Assembly (NCBI RefSeq): GCF_009649225.1
Contig: NZ_WJPP01000002.1
Coordinates: 124,001-188,000, forward strand
DNA from: Spiribacter salilacus
Lineage (GTDB): Bacteria; Pseudomonadota; Gammaproteobacteria; Nitrococcales; Nitrococcaceae
Direction: 5' to 3'
Length of the DNA: 64,000 nt
The notes beneath the pieces were generated by a model. The model had not been told where the DNA came from, ran no database searches, and saw nothing but the letters and a program-made list of their open reading frames with translations. How positions within the stretch are numbered: the first letter of the stretch is position 1; each line of letters starts with the position of its first letter. Of this stretch, positions 10,840-21,493 are shown in pieces. A program made the translations under genes and the position numbers.

Positions 10840-11524
10840 ACGGCACGGTTAAGCGACGCGCCTGCTCTAGCGATGCCGCATCGAGCCGATCAAGCATTGT
10901 AATTAAGTGCCTTAGCGCACGCGCTTCATGCCGTAGCAGATAATCTGCACTTGCCCCGGGTAGCTCAAGGCCCCGCAAGCGTGCTTGATGCATGAGAATG
11001 GCGCGCCGACGCTCATCATCAGGCGGGGGCAGCCGATAACGCAACAACCCCTGCAGGCGTGAAACCAAGTCGGGCAGGCTAATGCCCAGCGTCTCCGGTG
11101 CGCCGGTTGCGGCCACCAGTAGCGCACCACCCCGATCACGTAGCCGATTAAAGCAATGGAATATCGCCTCTTCCCATTCTGAGTTGCCTGCAATCACCTC
11201 CAGCCCATCCAGCGCCACCAGGCCAAGCGCCTCAAGGCCCTCCAAACAGCCGGCAGAGCGATTAACACGCTCTTTGAGTGGCAGGTAAGCCGCCGTATCT
11301 CCATGGCGACCCACCACTTCACAGGCCGCTTGTAGCAGATGGCTTTTGCCGCTTTCTGGTGCACCGGAAAGATAAAAAGACGCTCGCGGTGCGGCGCCAA
11401 GGCTGGCAATTTGCGCCACCACCTGCTCGTTGCCTAGGGCAACAAAAGACGCCAAGGTGGCACCGGGGTCACGTCGAAAATCTAGGGCTAACTGCGTGCG
11501 CAAATCAGCGGAGTCGGTAGTCAT
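10814..11524 (-). CDS. hda: DnaA regulatory inactivator Hda
   Basis: Hda with the DNA-loaded clamp triggers hydrolysis of DnaA-ATP and so prevents re-initiation of replication. The 236-residue product has the clamp-binding motif Q-L-A-L-D-F near residue 11, a Walker A G-A-P-E-S-G-K-S, an L-V-A-L-D-G-L-E Walker B-like strand, and a C-terminal AAA+ lid with R-H-L-I-T-M-L-D-R-L-D. It lacks the DnaA DNA-binding domain, as expected. The start is taken at ATG 11524, preceded by GGAAGG; a GTG one codon earlier is possible. The start overlaps the end of the DUF2066 gene by 20 bases. Confidence 0.93.
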   Translation of the reverse strand: MTTDSADLRTQLALDFRRDPGATLASFVALGNEQVVAQIASLGAAPRASFYLSGAPESGKSHLLQAACEVVGRHGDTAAYLPLKERVNRSAGCLEGLEALGLVALDGLEVIAGNSEWEEAIFHCFNRLRDRGGALLVAATGAPETLGISLPDLVSRLQGLLRYRLPPPDDERRRAILMHQARLRGLELPGASADYLLRHEARALRHLITMLDRLDAASLEQARRLTVPFIREVLAR

Positions 11525-12527
11525 CACCTTCCGCCGTTAGTTGCGGATCGCGCTCTAACGTTTCACGCACGCGTGCAGGATCCAATGATAAGGCCAGTGA
11601 AAAGCGCGCCTGCTCTCCCGCTACCTCCATAGGCTGAATTTGCGCCACCCCATCAACATCGCTCAAGCGGCTTACCGCACGCTGATAGTCAGCCAATGAG
11701 GTCACGTTAGTGATCGCAATTTCTAACCGCTGATGTGCCTCTAAATCGGGGCGATAGACAAAATCATCGCGCATTAATCGATTGAGCGTTATGAGAGCAT
11801 CGGCACCCCGATCTTGCCAGCGCTGAATGACCATCGTCTCGTCGAGTAACGTCCAGCGAATAGCGGCCTGCTGAGGGTCTTCATCCGCTTGAATAACGCC
11901 AAGCAAAATCCGCTCAGCCCCGTAACGATCAGAAGCCTCACGAATCGGGTCATGAAAGCCCAGCACAACATCTGCCGCGCTCATGGCATTGCGATCTTCT
12001 AAATCTAACAAAGGAAAAATCAGCCGCATGCCCAACGCATCACTTTGCTTCTGCAGAGCCTCAAACCACGCGGGTGTCTGCTCAGCGGCAATCAACTCGC
12101 GCCGCGCGCCCTGCTGCTCCGCTAACCACACCAAAACCAAAGGCCGTCGCTCGGGCCACACCCGCATCCCACGTTCAACCAGCGCACGCCGCAGCGCCGG
12201 CCTATCTAAACGCAAGGCAAGCCATAACGACTCATCATCGTCTTCGGTCAGGTAGCTAAAATTCAGCACGTACCGCTCGGCATCTGCCGCAATGACCTCT
12301 GCCAAGGGGCTTTCGGCCATTCCTTGCAAGCCGGTCAGATGCATTAACACAGCGCCAATGGCGGTTTGAGTGGCCGACTGTCTTTCGGCATCGCTGGTAT
12401 CGGCAACGGCAACCTCTACCCGATCTTGCTGTATTTTGACCTCGGCAAGCGTGGCACTGCCCCAGCTAATGCCGATTAACAGCACGATCCAGATGCCTCT
12501 ACGGGCAAAATCCATCACTCTATTCAT
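11505..12527 (-). CDS. DUF2066 domain protein, exported
   Basis: This 340-residue protein of the DUF2066 family has an N-terminal signal segment (M-N-R-V-M-D-F-A-R-R then a hydrophobic stretch ending near A-T-L-A). Its function is unknown. The location upstream of hda and divergent from purM is conserved in many gammaproteobacteria, which supports the call. The ATG at 12527 is chosen because it starts the signal peptide; the ORF can be read 28 codons further upstream, but that adds no signal-like sequence. The divergent gap to purM is 66 bases. Confidence 0.82.
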   Translation of the reverse strand: MNRVMDFARRGIWIVLLIGISWGSATLAEVKIQQDRVEVAVADTSDAERQSATQTAIGAVLMHLTGLQGMAESPLAEVIAADAERYVLNFSYLTEDDDESLWLALRLDRPALRRALVERGMRVWPERRPLVLVWLAEQQGARRELIAAEQTPAWFEALQKQSDALGMRLIFPLLDLEDRNAMSAADVVLGFHDPIREASDRYGAERILLGVIQADEDPQQAAIRWTLLDETMVIQRWQDRGADALITLNRLMRDDFVYRPDLEAHQRLEIAITNVTSLADYQRAVSRLSDVDGVAQIQPMEVAGEQARFSLALSLDPARVRETLERDPQLTAEGDDYRLR

Positions 12528-12593
12528 TGCCTTAAGGTACCATGAGTGCATCGAAGTGATGACCTGATAACCGAATTTTTGGAGTAGCCACTT

Positions 12594-13625
12594 TTGAGTG
12601 AATCTTCCCAACCACAGGGCCTAACTTACCGCGATGCTGGTGTTGATATTGACGCCGGCAGCGCATTAATTGAGCGTATTCGTGACGATGTTGCAACCAC
12701 GCGCCGGCCCGAGATGCTGGGCGGGCTTGGCGGGTTTGGCGGGCTTTTTGAACTGCCGATTAACCGCTATCAGCGCCCCGTGCTTGTCTCCGGTACCGAT
12801 GGGGTTGGCACCAAACTTAAACTCGCCATAGAAACCGGCCGGCACGACAGTGTGGGTATAGATTTGGTGGCCATGTGCGTCAATGATGTCATCGTTACCG
12901 GCGCTGAGCCGTTGTTTTTTCTCGATTATTACGCCACCGGCAAACTCGATGTTGAGGTGGCGGCCTCGGTGATTCGCGGCATTGCTGAAGGCTGCAAACA
13001 AGCGGGGGCTGGGCTCATTGGTGGAGAAACCGCAGAAATGCCGGGCCTGTACACAGATGGAGACTACGACTTAGCGGGCTTCTGCGTTGGGGTTGTTGAG
13101 CATGCCGCCATTATTAATGGGCAATCTATTCAACCCGGCGATCAGCTGATTGGGCTTGCGTCTTCGGGTGTGCATTCCAACGGATTTTCTTTAGTGCGCC
13201 GTGTACTTGCCCAATGCGAAAATCCTGAGGCGATAGAACTTGATGGTAAACCGCTAATCGACGCCCTGATGCAGCCCACGCGTATTTACGTGAGTGCGCT
13301 ACTCAGCCTTATCGAACAAGTACCGGTGCGCGGGCTGTGTCATGTAACCGGCGGCGGGTTGCCCGAGAATCTACCCCGCATACTGCCTGATTCACTCGAA
13401 GCACAAATCGATCATGCCAGCTGGCAATGGCCTGCTGTCTTTCAATGGCTACAAAAAGAGGGGCAGATCGAAACAGCAGAAATGCAACGTACCTTTAACT
13501 GCGGCGTTGGTATGGTGGCCATTGTTCCATCACACGCGGTTGAAACGGCATTAGCTTGCTTAGAGGCCGCGGGAGAAACAGCCTGGGTGCTCGGTCAGGT
13601 GGGCCGCAAAGGCGATGCTGCATGA
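12594..13625 (+). CDS. purM: Phosphoribosylformylglycinamidine cyclo-ligase
   Basis: PurM (AIR synthetase) closes the imidazole ring in purine synthesis using ATP. The 343-residue product has [11 protein letters not shown] near the N-terminus, [11 protein letters not shown], the G-G-E-T-A-E-M-P-G loop and the C-terminal [10 protein letters not shown]. The start is a TTG at 12594 with GGAG at 12581-12584. No in-frame ATG lies near, so TTG use seems real. The stop forms an ATGA overlap with purN, coupling two purine steps. Confidence 0.95.
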   Translation: MSESSQPQGLTYRDAGVDIDAGSALIERIRDDVATTRRPEMLGGLGGFGGLFELPINRYQRPVLVSGTDGVGTKLKLAIETGRHDSVGIDLVAMCVNDVIVTGAEPLFFLDYYATGKLDVEVAASVIRGIAEGCKQAGAGLIGGETAEMPGLYTDGDYDLAGFCVGVVEHAAIINGQSIQPGDQLIGLASSGVHSNGFSLVRRVLAQCENPEAIELDGKPLIDALMQPTRIYVSALLSLIEQVPVRGLCHVTGGGLPENLPRILPDSLEAQIDHASWQWPAVFQWLQKEGQIETAEMQRTFNCGVGMVAIVPSHAVETALACLEAAGETAWVLGQVGRKGDAA

Positions 13626-14257
13626 GCAGCCCGGCCTACGGCATTGCCGTTTTAATTTCCGGCAATGGCAGCAACTTACAAGCCATTATCGATGCTACCC
13701 ACAATGGGAGCATTCAGGGCCAAGTCAGCGCGGTTATTAGCAATAAAAAAGAGGCTTTTGGGCTGGAACGCGCCCGCAAGGCTGGCATTGCGCAGGCTGT
13801 GTTATCGGGCGATGATGCCATCGCTGCCTATTTACAGGATCTTGCCCCACAATTGATTGTTTTGGCCGGCTATATGCGGGTACTTGGCGCGGCATTCACC
13901 CATCAATTTGCCGGACGGCTAATTAACATTCACCCTTCGCTACTACCGGCCTATCGAGGTTTAAATACGCATGCTCGCGCGTTGGCGGCGGGCGACACAA
14001 CGCACGGCTGTAGCGTACATTTTGTAACGCCAGAGCTTGATGCCGGCCCGGTGATTGCTCAGTCCACAGTTCCGATCCAACCGCATGACACCTCTGAGTC
14101 TTTGCAATCTCGGGTGCAAGCGGCCGAACATCGGTTGTATCCGCAGGTAGTGGCCTGGCTGGCCGCAGGGCGAGTTGAATTGAAAGAAGATCAGGTCTGG
14201 TTCGATCAATCTCCGCTGCACGCTCCGCTGCAAGTGCCTGCGCCGCATACCGTATGA
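13622..14257 (+). CDS. purN: Phosphoribosylglycinamide formyltransferase
   Basis: PurN transfers the formyl group of 10-formyl-tetrahydrofolate to glycinamide ribonucleotide, the third purine step. The 211-residue product has [11 protein letters not shown] (9-19), and the active-site N-I-H-P-S-L-L-P segment with the later D of A-E-L-D-A-G-P in their usual places. ATG 13622 overlaps the purM stop; a longer upstream reading lies inside purM and is discarded. The stop in turn overlaps the next ATG. Confidence 0.95.
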   Translation: MSSPAYGIAVLISGNGSNLQAIIDATHNGSIQGQVSAVISNKKEAFGLERARKAGIAQAVLSGDDAIAAYLQDLAPQLIVLAGYMRVLGAAFTHQFAGRLINIHPSLLPAYRGLNTHARALAAGDTTHGCSVHFVTPELDAGPVIAQSTVPIQPHDTSESLQSRVQAAEHRLYPQVVAWLAAGRVELKEDQVWFDQSPLHAPLQVPAPHTV

Positions 14258-14988
14258 AGTTTGTATTATTTATTTTGCTAACTGGCCTGCTCGGCGCCAC
14301 TCAAGCGGCTCAGCCAATTGATTTACCGGAATTTGAGGCGCAATACCTTGTGCGCAAGGGCGGCATTAATGTGGGAGCGGCAACGCTGCGCTATACGCCG
14401 GTTGAGCCCAATGGCTATCGCTACAGCTTATATACCCGGGCGCGCGGCATCACACGGCTTTTTATCAACACAGAAATTCGGGAAATTAGCCAAGGGCGCA
14501 TCGAAGACGGGGGCTTTAAGCCAGAATACTACCGCTACGACCGCAAAGGAGACTCTCGGGCGGGTGTCAGTGAGCTATTTTTTGATCGTTACTCTATGAC
14601 CGTTACTAACGATGTTGCCGACTGGCCATGGAAAATGGACATCACCAACAACACGATCGACCGGGTGACTGGCCCACTACAGGTCATGCATGATTTGCAT
14701 CATCGACAAGCCGGTGACACCCAATTTAGCTATAAAATTGCCGATGGTGGGCGATTGAAAACCTGGGAAGTCACCATTGAGGGTACAGAAACCGTACAAA
14801 CGCCCATGGGCCAATACGAAACCATACGCGTGCGACGGCAAGACACCACCACCGGGCGAGAAACCCACCTCTGGGCCGCACCTGCGCTGCGCTATTTGGC
14901 GGTTCAGGCAGAACAATGGGATGCAGACACCCGCCGATTCCGCCTGGTTCTCAGCGATTTAACCGGCCTTACGGCCGAGGAAGAGTAA
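14254..14988 (+). CDS. DUF3108 exported protein
   Basis: This 244-residue protein has a signal peptide ([14 protein letters not shown], cleavage near A-Q-A-A) and a DUF3108-type body rich in beta strands. Its function is unknown; proteins of this family are periplasmic. The ATG overlaps the purN stop (ATGA), so it is translated with the purine genes, an arrangement seen in other gammaproteobacteria. The last 20 bases overlap the convergent dcd gene. The family call rests on the Y[12 protein letters not shown] start and the context. Confidence 0.82.
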   Translation: MKFVLFILLTGLLGATQAAQPIDLPEFEAQYLVRKGGINVGAATLRYTPVEPNGYRYSLYTRARGITRLFINTEIREISQGRIEDGGFKPEYYRYDRKGDSRAGVSELFFDRYSMTVTNDVADWPWKMDITNNTIDRVTGPLQVMHDLHHRQAGDTQFSYKIADGGRLKTWEVTIEGTETVQTPMGQYETIRVRRQDTTTGRETHLWAAPALRYLAVQAEQWDADTRRFRLVLSDLTGLTAEEE

Positions 14989-15532
14989 CGCCGCGCTGCC
15001 CCATGTACTTGCCAGCTCGGTCTTTGTAAGACGCCTCACATACCTCATCAGACTCCAAAAAGAGCATTTGCGCGACGCCCTCGTTGGCATAAATTTTGGC
15101 TGGCAGAGTCGTTGTATTTGAAAATTCGAGCGTGACATGTCCTTCCCACTCTGGCTCAAGCGGTGTGACATTTACGATGATGCCGCAACGAGCATAGGTG
15201 GATTTACCCAAACAAATGGTCAGCACATTGCGCGGAATACGGAAATATTCCACGGTGCTAGCCAGTGCAAAGCTATTGGGCGGGATGATGCAGACATCGG
15301 CCTGCACATCAATAAAGCTCGACTCATCAAAATTTTTCGGATCAACAACGGCCGAATTGATATTGGTAAAAATTTTAAACTGATCGGCACACCGCACATC
15401 ATAGCCATAGCTTGATGTACCATACGAAATAGCACGGCCCGCCTTACCATCTCGCACCTGCCCCGGCTCAAAGGGCTCAATCATGCCCTGGCCCGCCATT
15501 TCCCGAATCCAGCGATCCGATTTAATGCTCAT
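14969..15532 (-). CDS. dcd: dCTP deaminase
   Basis: Dcd deaminates dCTP to dUTP, feeding thymidylate synthesis. The 187-residue product starts [10 protein letters not shown], has [10 protein letters not shown] (residues 36-45), the central V-D-P-K-N-F-D, and the family segment [16 protein letters not shown] with its substrate-contacting residues, then [15 protein letters not shown]. It follows mrp by 12 bases on the same strand. It is the monofunctional proteobacterial form. Confidence 0.96.
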   Translation of the reverse strand: MSIKSDRWIREMAGQGMIEPFEPGQVRDGKAGRAISYGTSSYGYDVRCADQFKIFTNINSAVVDPKNFDESSFIDVQADVCIIPPNSFALASTVEYFRIPRNVLTICLGKSTYARCGIIVNVTPLEPEWEGHVTLEFSNTTTLPAKIYANEGVAQMLFLESDEVCEASYKDRAGKYMGQRGVTLPRP

Positions 15533-15544
15533 CCTACTGCCTCT

Positions 15545-16639
15545 TTACTGATCATCGATCACAATTTTAGGGAACCGGCTTGCACCCGCCGGGTCGAGTT
15601 GCGAAAGCAACGCCGCGGTGCGCCGCGCTGCCTCTCGGTACATTTCAGCCGCACGCGAGTCAGGATCTGATACCACCGTAGGCCGCCCTGCATCCGCCTG
15701 CTCTCGAATAGAAATATCTAATGGCATCGAACCAATTAGCTCCACACCCTCTTGATCGGCCAAGCGCTGCCCACCACCAGCGCCAAAAATATGCTCCTCA
15801 TGCCCACACTGAGAGCAGCAATGAATGCTCATATTCTCAAGAATACCTAAAACGGGCACTTTCACCTTTTCGAACATTTTGACACCCTTGCGCGCATCTA
15901 GTGTGGCGATGTCCTGCGGGGTAGTGATCACCACGGCTCCGGCCACCGGCACTTTTTGTGACAGGGTGAGCTGAATATCGCCTGTGCCCGGTGGCATGTC
16001 GATAATCAAATAATCCAAGGCCTCCCAGCGCGTTTCGTTCAGCAACTGCGTAAGGGCTTGCGTTACCATCGGGCCACGCCACACCATCGGCGTGTCTTCT
16101 TCAATCAGAAAACCGATCGACATAACTTGCACGCCATAATTATCAAGCGGCGTAATCGTTTTACCATCTGGGCTATCTGGCTTTTTACCAGACACCCCCA
16201 TCATGCGAGGCTGGCTTGGGCCATAAATATCAGCATCCAAAATACCAACACGCGCGCCCTCTTGCGCTAATGCGAGCGCTAAATTGACTGCACTTGTCGA
16301 CTTACCAACACCACCTTTGGCCGATGCCACGGCAACAATGTTGCGAATGTTCTCAAGTGGTTTTAGCGCGCCCTGCACTTGTCGGGCTGATACCTGCCAG
16401 TCGACCGTAACCGCGGCATTTTCGATACCGCAACGTTGTGCTAGCTCAGTCTGCACGGCGGCAATTAAAGCAGGACGATACCGATCAACAGGAAAACCCA
16501 ATCGCAACGCCACGCTGACTTGCTCACCACTAACCTCGATGGACTCCACTGCCCCGGCGCTAACCAAGTCTGTGCCTAAGCTTGGCTCTGTCCACTCTGC
16601 CAGTGCGGCCTCAACTGTTTCACGCGTGATTGCTGCCAT
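15545..16639 (-). CDS. mrp: Mrp/ApbC-type iron-sulfur cluster carrier ATPase
   Basis: This is a cytosolic P-loop scaffold or carrier for Fe-S clusters. The 364-residue product has an N-terminal MIP18-like domain (1-90), then a deviant Walker A S-A-K-G-G-V-G-K-S-T (106-115), D-I-Y-G-P-S-Q-P switch sequence and the C-terminal cluster-binding C-S-Q-C pair. The start at ATG 16639 has AAGGGGG upstream; an upstream in-frame reading lacks any family similarity. It fits with the other Fe-S-related genes nearby (the RnfB-like protein, Nth and SufT). Confidence 0.93.
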   Translation of the reverse strand: MAAITRETVEAALAEWTEPSLGTDLVSAGAVESIEVSGEQVSVALRLGFPVDRYRPALIAAVQTELAQRCGIENAAVTVDWQVSARQVQGALKPLENIRNIVAVASAKGGVGKSTSAVNLALALAQEGARVGILDADIYGPSQPRMMGVSGKKPDSPDGKTITPLDNYGVQVMSIGFLIEEDTPMVWRGPMVTQALTQLLNETRWEALDYLIIDMPPGTGDIQLTLSQKVPVAGAVVITTPQDIATLDARKGVKMFEKVKVPVLGILENMSIHCCSQCGHEEHIFGAGGGQRLADQEGVELIGSMPLDISIREQADAGRPTVVSDPDSRAAEMYREAARRTAALLSQLDPAGASRFPKIVIDDQ

Positions 16640-16780
16640 GCCTGACCCCCTTCGACTGTCATAACATCCATTGGATAAGCGCTGCAGTCTACCCGCGCGC
16701 CGCGTAACAGAAAACACGCAGGCTGTGGGGTTGATACTCAAGGACTTGTCGTCACCGGGCTGCTCGGGCAGATTAGGCGA

Positions 16781-17290
16781 ATGAATACCGCAGAAAAAAC
16801 CAATGTGGTCCTGATTGGGATGCCCGGTGCTGGCAAAAGTACCGTGGGTGTTTTGCTTGCGCGCCGTCTAGGCAAGGGGTTTATCGATACCGATTTACTG
16901 ATACAGGCTCGGGCAGGACAAACCCTTCAGGATATTGTTGATCGTGAGGGGCATACCGCATTGCGTGAACTAGAAGCCGAGGTGCTCACAGCATTGCACT
17001 GTCATGATCAAGTTATCGCCACGGGTGGGAGCGCGGTTTACAGCGCCAAGGCAATGGCGGCACTCGGTAGTAATGGCATCATCGTGCATCTGCATGTCCC
17101 CATGGCCGTTATCCTAAAGCGCGTTACCGACTTTGACACCCGCGGAATCGCAAGGGCGGCCAATCAGACATTAGAGGATCTTTACGAAGAGCGTGAGCAG
17201 CTTTATCAGCACTATGCAGACATCAGCGTGGCAGTGGGCGAAACCGATCAAGAAGGTGCAGTCACCGCCGTGCTCGCAGCTCTGGCATAA
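16781..17290 (+). CDS. Shikimate kinase-like protein
   Basis: This 169-residue P-loop kinase is of the shikimate kinase fold: Walker [10 protein letters not shown] (13-21), F-I-D-T-D-L-L-I (34-41) with the acid pair, L-R-E-L-E-A-E, and A-T-G-G-S-A-V-Y. The lid region reads R-G-I-A-R where AroK enzymes usually have R-P-L-L, so the substrate may not be shikimate. It is not beside aroB, the usual aroK partner, but ends 8 bases before metG. Either a divergent AroK paralogue or a kinase for another small polyol acid fits. Confidence 0.75.
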   Translation: MNTAEKTNVVLIGMPGAGKSTVGVLLARRLGKGFIDTDLLIQARAGQTLQDIVDREGHTALRELEAEVLTALHCHDQVIATGGSAVYSAKAMAALGSNGIIVHLHVPMAVILKRVTDFDTRGIARAANQTLEDLYEEREQLYQHYADISVAVGETDQEGAVTAVLAALA

Positions 17291-17298
17291 TACCCGTT

Positions 17299-18951
17299 AT
17301 GAGCCGACAGATATTAGTGACCAGTGCGCTGCCCTATGCCAACGGGCCCATTCACCTAGGCCACCTTGTGGAATATATCCAAACGGATATTTGGGTGCGC
17401 TTTCAAAAACTTCGGGGCAATGAGTGCTGGTATGTCTGCGCTGACGATGCGCATGGCACACCGATTATGCTCAAAGCCCGAGAGCTCGGGCTAACCCCTG
17501 AGGCGCTTATCGAGCGCATTGGCAAAGAGCATCAGCGCGATTTTGCCGGATTTGGCATTGGCTTTGATAACTACTACACCACCCATTCAGAAGAAAACCG
17601 GCATTTTGCTGAGCTCATTTACACCCGCCTGCGCGATGGCGGTTGGATTGAGCGGCAAACCATTACCCAAGCCTATGACGAGCGCGAAGGGATGTTCCTG
17701 CCAGATCGCTACATTAAAGGCACCTGCCCGCGCTGCGGCGCTGACGATCAGTATGGGGATAATTGCGAAGCCTGCGGAGCAAGCTACTCACCTGATGAGC
17801 TTAAAAATCCGGTTTCAGTTGTTTCGGGTCAAACGCCAGTACAAAAAGAATCTGAGCATTACTTTTTTCGGCTGCAAGACTTTGAACCCATGCTGCGTGA
17901 GTGGGCCGCAAGCGAAGGGTTGCAGGATGAGGTCAGCAACAAACTGCAAGAGTGGTTTGAGGCCGGGCTACGTGCTTGGGACATCTCTCGTGACGCGCCT
18001 TATTTTGGCTTTGAGATTCCGGATGCGCCGGGCAAGTATTTTTATGTTTGGCTGGATGCGCCAATTGGCTACATGGCCAGCTTTAAAGACCTCTGTAATC
18101 GCATTGGACTAGATTTTGATGCGTACTGGGGTGCAGATAGCAAAGCCGAGCTGTATCACTTTATCGGCAAAGACATTGTGTATTTCCATGCTCTGTTTTG
18201 GCCCGCCATGTTAAAAGGCGCTGGCTTTCGCACGCCGACTCGCGTTTGCGCACATGGGTTTTTAACCGTTGATGGGCAAAAAATGTCGAAATCGCGCGGC
18301 ACGTTTATCATGGCGGATACGTATCTGCGGCATCTCAACCCGGAATACCTGCGCTATTACTTTGCGGGTAAGCTGGGGGCTGGGGTTCATGATTTAGACC
18401 TTAACCTTGATGACTTCACGCAGCGGGTTAACGCCGAGCTGGTTGGCAAGCTTGTCAATATCGCCAGCCGATGCGCGGGCTTTATCCATAAACATTTCGA
18501 TGGCCAACTTGGAGAGCGGCTCGATTCGCCTGAGCTCTTCCGCCACTTTAGTGCCAGTGCTGAGACGCTGGGCGGCTTTTATGAGGGCCGCGCTTATGCC
18601 CGCGTCATTCGCGATGTGATGGCACTCGCAGACGAGGCTAATCAGTATATTGACGAGCAAAAGCCTTGGGTTGGCATTAAAGACCCTGAGCAACAAGATG
18701 AGGTGCTTGCCGTCTGTACTACGGGTATTAACTTATTCCGCGTTTTAATGCTGTATCTCAAGCCGGTATTGCCCAACATTTGCGCAGAAGCAGAGTCCTT
18801 TTTAAACACCCCGCCGATGCAATGGCAGGATGCCAGTCAACCGCTGCTATCGCATGCCATCAACCCTTACAAGCCGTTGGCAACGCGCGTTGACCCGGCC
18901 GCCATTCAGGCAATGCTCGAAGATTCGAAAGAAACATTAGTTGCCACATGA
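17299..18951 (+). CDS. metG: Methionyl-tRNA synthetase lacking the C-terminal dimerisation domain
   Basis: MetG charges initiator and elongator tRNA-Met. The 550-residue product has the HIGH equivalent H-L-G-H (20-23), a zinc knuckle with C-P-R-C and C-E-A-C (about 144-161), and K-M-S-K-S-R-G-T near 332. The catalytic and anticodon-binding domains are complete. The Trbp111-like C-terminal domain that makes the E. coli enzyme a dimer (677 residues) is absent, so this should be monomeric, as some bacterial forms are. The stop overlaps the start of the RnfB-like gene (ATGA). Confidence 0.96.
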   Translation: MSRQILVTSALPYANGPIHLGHLVEYIQTDIWVRFQKLRGNECWYVCADDAHGTPIMLKARELGLTPEALIERIGKEHQRDFAGFGIGFDNYYTTHSEENRHFAELIYTRLRDGGWIERQTITQAYDEREGMFLPDRYIKGTCPRCGADDQYGDNCEACGASYSPDELKNPVSVVSGQTPVQKESEHYFFRLQDFEPMLREWAASEGLQDEVSNKLQEWFEAGLRAWDISRDAPYFGFEIPDAPGKYFYVWLDAPIGYMASFKDLCNRIGLDFDAYWGADSKAELYHFIGKDIVYFHALFWPAMLKGAGFRTPTRVCAHGFLTVDGQKMSKSRGTFIMADTYLRHLNPEYLRYYFAGKLGAGVHDLDLNLDDFTQRVNAELVGKLVNIASRCAGFIHKHFDGQLGERLDSPELFRHFSASAETLGGFYEGRAYARVIRDVMALADEANQYIDEQKPWVGIKDPEQQDEVLAVCTTGINLFRVLMLYLKPVLPNICAEAESFLNTPPMQWQDASQPLLSHAINPYKPLATRVDPAAIQAMLEDSKETLVAT

Positions 18952-19583
18952 CCCGAGCGGATCAAATTGACGCCTTACTGCCGCAAACGCAGTGCGAGCA
19001 ATGTGGCTACCCGGGTTGCCGCCCGTATGCCGAGGCTATTGCTGGGGGGCGTGCCGATATCAATCAATGCCCGCCCGGTGGGCAGGAAGGCATCGATGCG
19101 CTGGCCGAGTTACTCGGGCTGCCCAGTAAGCCACTTAACCCGGTGCATGGCCAGCACCAACCCCCGCGGGTGGCATGGATTGACGAGGCGGTCTGTATTG
19201 GGTGCACCAAATGCATTCAGGCCTGTCCTGTTGATGCAATTTTAGGCGCTCGCAAGCTGATGCATACCGTGATCACTGAAGAGTGCACGGGTTGTGATCT
19301 ATGTCTGGCACCCTGTCCGGTAGATTGCATTTATATGCACCCAACCGAGCGTGAAAAGGAATCTGAAGCGCAGCAACAAGCCCGGCGAGATCGTGCAAGA
19401 ACGCGGTTTAATGCACGCAAGCAACGCCTGCGCAAACAACGCCGAGAGGCCACCCGAGGGCGTCACGCCCGCCCGGCACTGCCAGATCGTGAGGTGCGCC
19501 AAGCAACGGCAAAAGCTGCGCTGGCACGCGTGCGCGCCCGCCGCCAAGCGCGGCATAACAACTCAGATCGTGATCAATCATGA
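18948..19583 (+). CDS. Soluble RnfB-like ferredoxin
   Basis: This 211-residue iron-sulfur protein has an RnfB/RsxB-type 4Fe-4S domain (C16, C19, C24, C41) followed by two ferredoxin clusters (C83-C93 and C113-C123, both C-x2-C-x2-C-x3-C-P). The N-terminal membrane helix of true RnfB is missing and none of rnfA, C, D, G or E is nearby, so it is unlikely to work in an Rnf ion-pumping complex. The C-terminal 70 residues are strikingly Arg/Lys-rich. It overlaps metG upstream and nth downstream by ATGA; RnfB-like next to nth recurs in proteobacteria. Confidence 0.85.
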   Translation: MTRADQIDALLPQTQCEQCGYPGCRPYAEAIAGGRADINQCPPGGQEGIDALAELLGLPSKPLNPVHGQHQPPRVAWIDEAVCIGCTKCIQACPVDAILGARKLMHTVITEECTGCDLCLAPCPVDCIYMHPTEREKESEAQQQARRDRARTRFNARKQRLRKQRREATRGRHARPALPDREVRQATAKAALARVRARRQARHNNSDRDQS

Positions 19584-20251
19584 ATGCAGCTAAGCGCCAA
19601 GCCATTTTTGAGCGCCTGCAGGCGGCTAACCCCAGCCCCACAACCGAGTTGGAATACAACACCCCATTCGAGCTGCTGATAGCGGTTATTTTATCGGCAC
19701 AAGCCACAGATCGGGGGGTCAATAAAGCCACTCGCAAACTGTTTGCCGTTGCCAATACGCCTGCCAGCATTCACGCCTTAGGCGAAGCTGGCTTACGTGA
19801 GTACATCAAAACCATCGGGCTTTTTAACAGCAAAGCGAAAAACATTATTGCCACCTGTCAGGCATTACTCACCGAGCATGATGGCCAGACTCCGCGTGAT
19901 CGCGCATCGCTTGAAGCGCTGCCCGGCGTGGGTCGTAAAACCGCCAATGTCGTGCTTAACACGGCCTTTGGTGAGCCTACGATGGCAGTCGATACCCATA
20001 TTTTTCGCGTTGCCAACCGCACCGGCATTGCCAAAGGCAAAACCGTGCGTGCCGTAGAAGATCGCTTGCTCCGCGTTGTGCCCAAACCCTTCTTAAAGGA
20101 TGCCCATCATTGGCTGATTCTGCATGGCCGCTATGTTTGCGTGGCTCGTAAGCCACGCTGCGGTGCTTGCCCCATTTATGACCTTTGCGAATTTAACGAG
20201 AAGACGGACGACGACGCGCCGCCACCCGCAAACGCAAAGCGTTCAGCTTAA
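19580..20251 (+). CDS. nth: Endonuclease III
   Basis: Nth is a DNA glycosylase/AP lyase that removes oxidised pyrimidines. The 223-residue product has the helix-hairpin-helix [12 protein letters not shown] with catalytic Lys near 120, the V-D-T-H-I-F-R segment with catalytic Asp near 138, and the C-terminal 4Fe-4S loop C-x6-C-x2-C-x5-C. The start overlaps the stop of the RnfB-like gene (ATGA). The C-terminal dozen residues beyond the cluster are acidic and unconserved; the last 59 bases overlap convergent argG. Confidence 0.96.
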   Translation: MNAAKRQAIFERLQAANPSPTTELEYNTPFELLIAVILSAQATDRGVNKATRKLFAVANTPASIHALGEAGLREYIKTIGLFNSKAKNIIATCQALLTEHDGQTPRDRASLEALPGVGRKTANVVLNTAFGEPTMAVDTHIFRVANRTGIAKGKTVRAVEDRLLRVVPKPFLKDAHHWLILHGRYVCVARKPRCGACPIYDLCEFNEKTDDDAPPPANAKRSA

Positions 20252-21416
20252 TAAAGCCTTCCGCATCTTTTTGGTCATACGCCCCGGCATCATCTTCAAA
20301 GGTGGCGATGCTGGCATCAAACAGGTTGTCATTATCAGATCGACGCCCCACCACATCCACATTGCCCTTGTATAAGCGCAAGCGCACCGTGCCATTAACC
20401 GGCGTTTGGGTTTGATCAATTAACGCCTGCAGGGCTTCACGCTCGGGGCTCCACCAATACCCGTTATAAATCAGCTCGGCATAGCGCGGCATCAGGGCAT
20501 CTTTTAAATGAGCCGACTCCCGATCAAGCGTGATCGATTCAATGGCCCGATGCGCTCGCAGCAAAATGCTACCGCCGGGTGTTTCATAACACCCTCGCGA
20601 CTTCATCCCCACATAGCGATTTTCCACAATATCGATGCGCCCAATTCCGTTTGCCCCACCAATTGCATTCAACGCGGCCAGTAGGTCATGCGGCGCCATG
20701 GCTTGCCCATCAAGGGCAATCGGATCACCGCCACTAAACTCAATATCAATTTCCGTGGGATTATCAGGGGCTTGTTGTGGGCTGACGCTCCAGCGCCACA
20801 TACTGTCTTCCGCCGGCGTCCAGGTATCTTCTAATACACCGCCTTCATAAGAGATATGCAGCAAATTCGCATCCATTGAATAGGGCGATCCACCGCCTTC
20901 CTGCTTACCCTCAATAGGAATACCCCGCTCTTCAGCGTACGCCAGCAGTCGCTCGCGCGAGTTCAAATCCCACTCACGCCATGGCGCAATCACCTGGATA
21001 CCGGGCTCTAGCGCATAGTAGCCAAGCTCAAAGCGCACCTGATCATTGCCTTTGCCCGTTGCGCCATGGCAAACGGCATCAGCACCGGTTTCACGGGCAA
21101 TCTCGATCTGGCGCTTGGCAATTAAAGGCCGCGCAATAGAGGTGCCTAAAAGATACTCCCCTTCATAAATGGCATTGGCCCGAAACATGGGAAAGACGTA
21201 ATCGCGCACGAATGTTTCGCGCAAATCGTCGATATAAATCTCATCCACGCCCAGCTGCTTTGCTTTAGCCCGTGCGGGCTCAAGCTCTTCGCCCTGGCCT
21301 AAATCAGCCGTAAATGTAACCACCTCGCATTGGTAATGATCACGCAGCCACTGCAAGATTACGGATGTATCAAGGCCGCCAGAATAGGCCAGCACCACCT
21401 TTTTAATATCGCTCAT
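20193..21416 (-). CDS. argG: Argininosuccinate synthase
   Basis: ArgG joins citrulline and aspartate with ATP in arginine synthesis. The 407-residue product opens with [12 protein letters not shown] (the P-loop-like ATP site, residues 8-19), and has [14 protein letters not shown] and [12 protein letters not shown] in order. The C-terminal R-R-R-P-S-S-R extension lies within the overlap with nth. Starts at ATG 21416, divergent from pyrC with a gap of under 80 bases. Confidence 0.97.
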   Translation of the reverse strand: MSDIKKVVLAYSGGLDTSVILQWLRDHYQCEVVTFTADLGQGEELEPARAKAKQLGVDEIYIDDLRETFVRDYVFPMFRANAIYEGEYLLGTSIARPLIAKRQIEIARETGADAVCHGATGKGNDQVRFELGYYALEPGIQVIAPWREWDLNSRERLLAYAEERGIPIEGKQEGGGSPYSMDANLLHISYEGGVLEDTWTPAEDSMWRWSVSPQQAPDNPTEIDIEFSGGDPIALDGQAMAPHDLLAALNAIGGANGIGRIDIVENRYVGMKSRGCYETPGGSILLRAHRAIESITLDRESAHLKDALMPRYAELIYNGYWWSPEREALQALIDQTQTPVNGTVRLRLYKGNVDVVGRRSDNDNLFDASIATFEDDAGAYDQKDAEGFIKLNALRLRVAARRRPSSR

Positions 21417-21493
21417 TAATGCTCTCTCGAACCCAAAGCCCTAATGATCGGCGTCACGAAGCGCAGAATCAAGCTCTCTCCGGCTGGTACACT

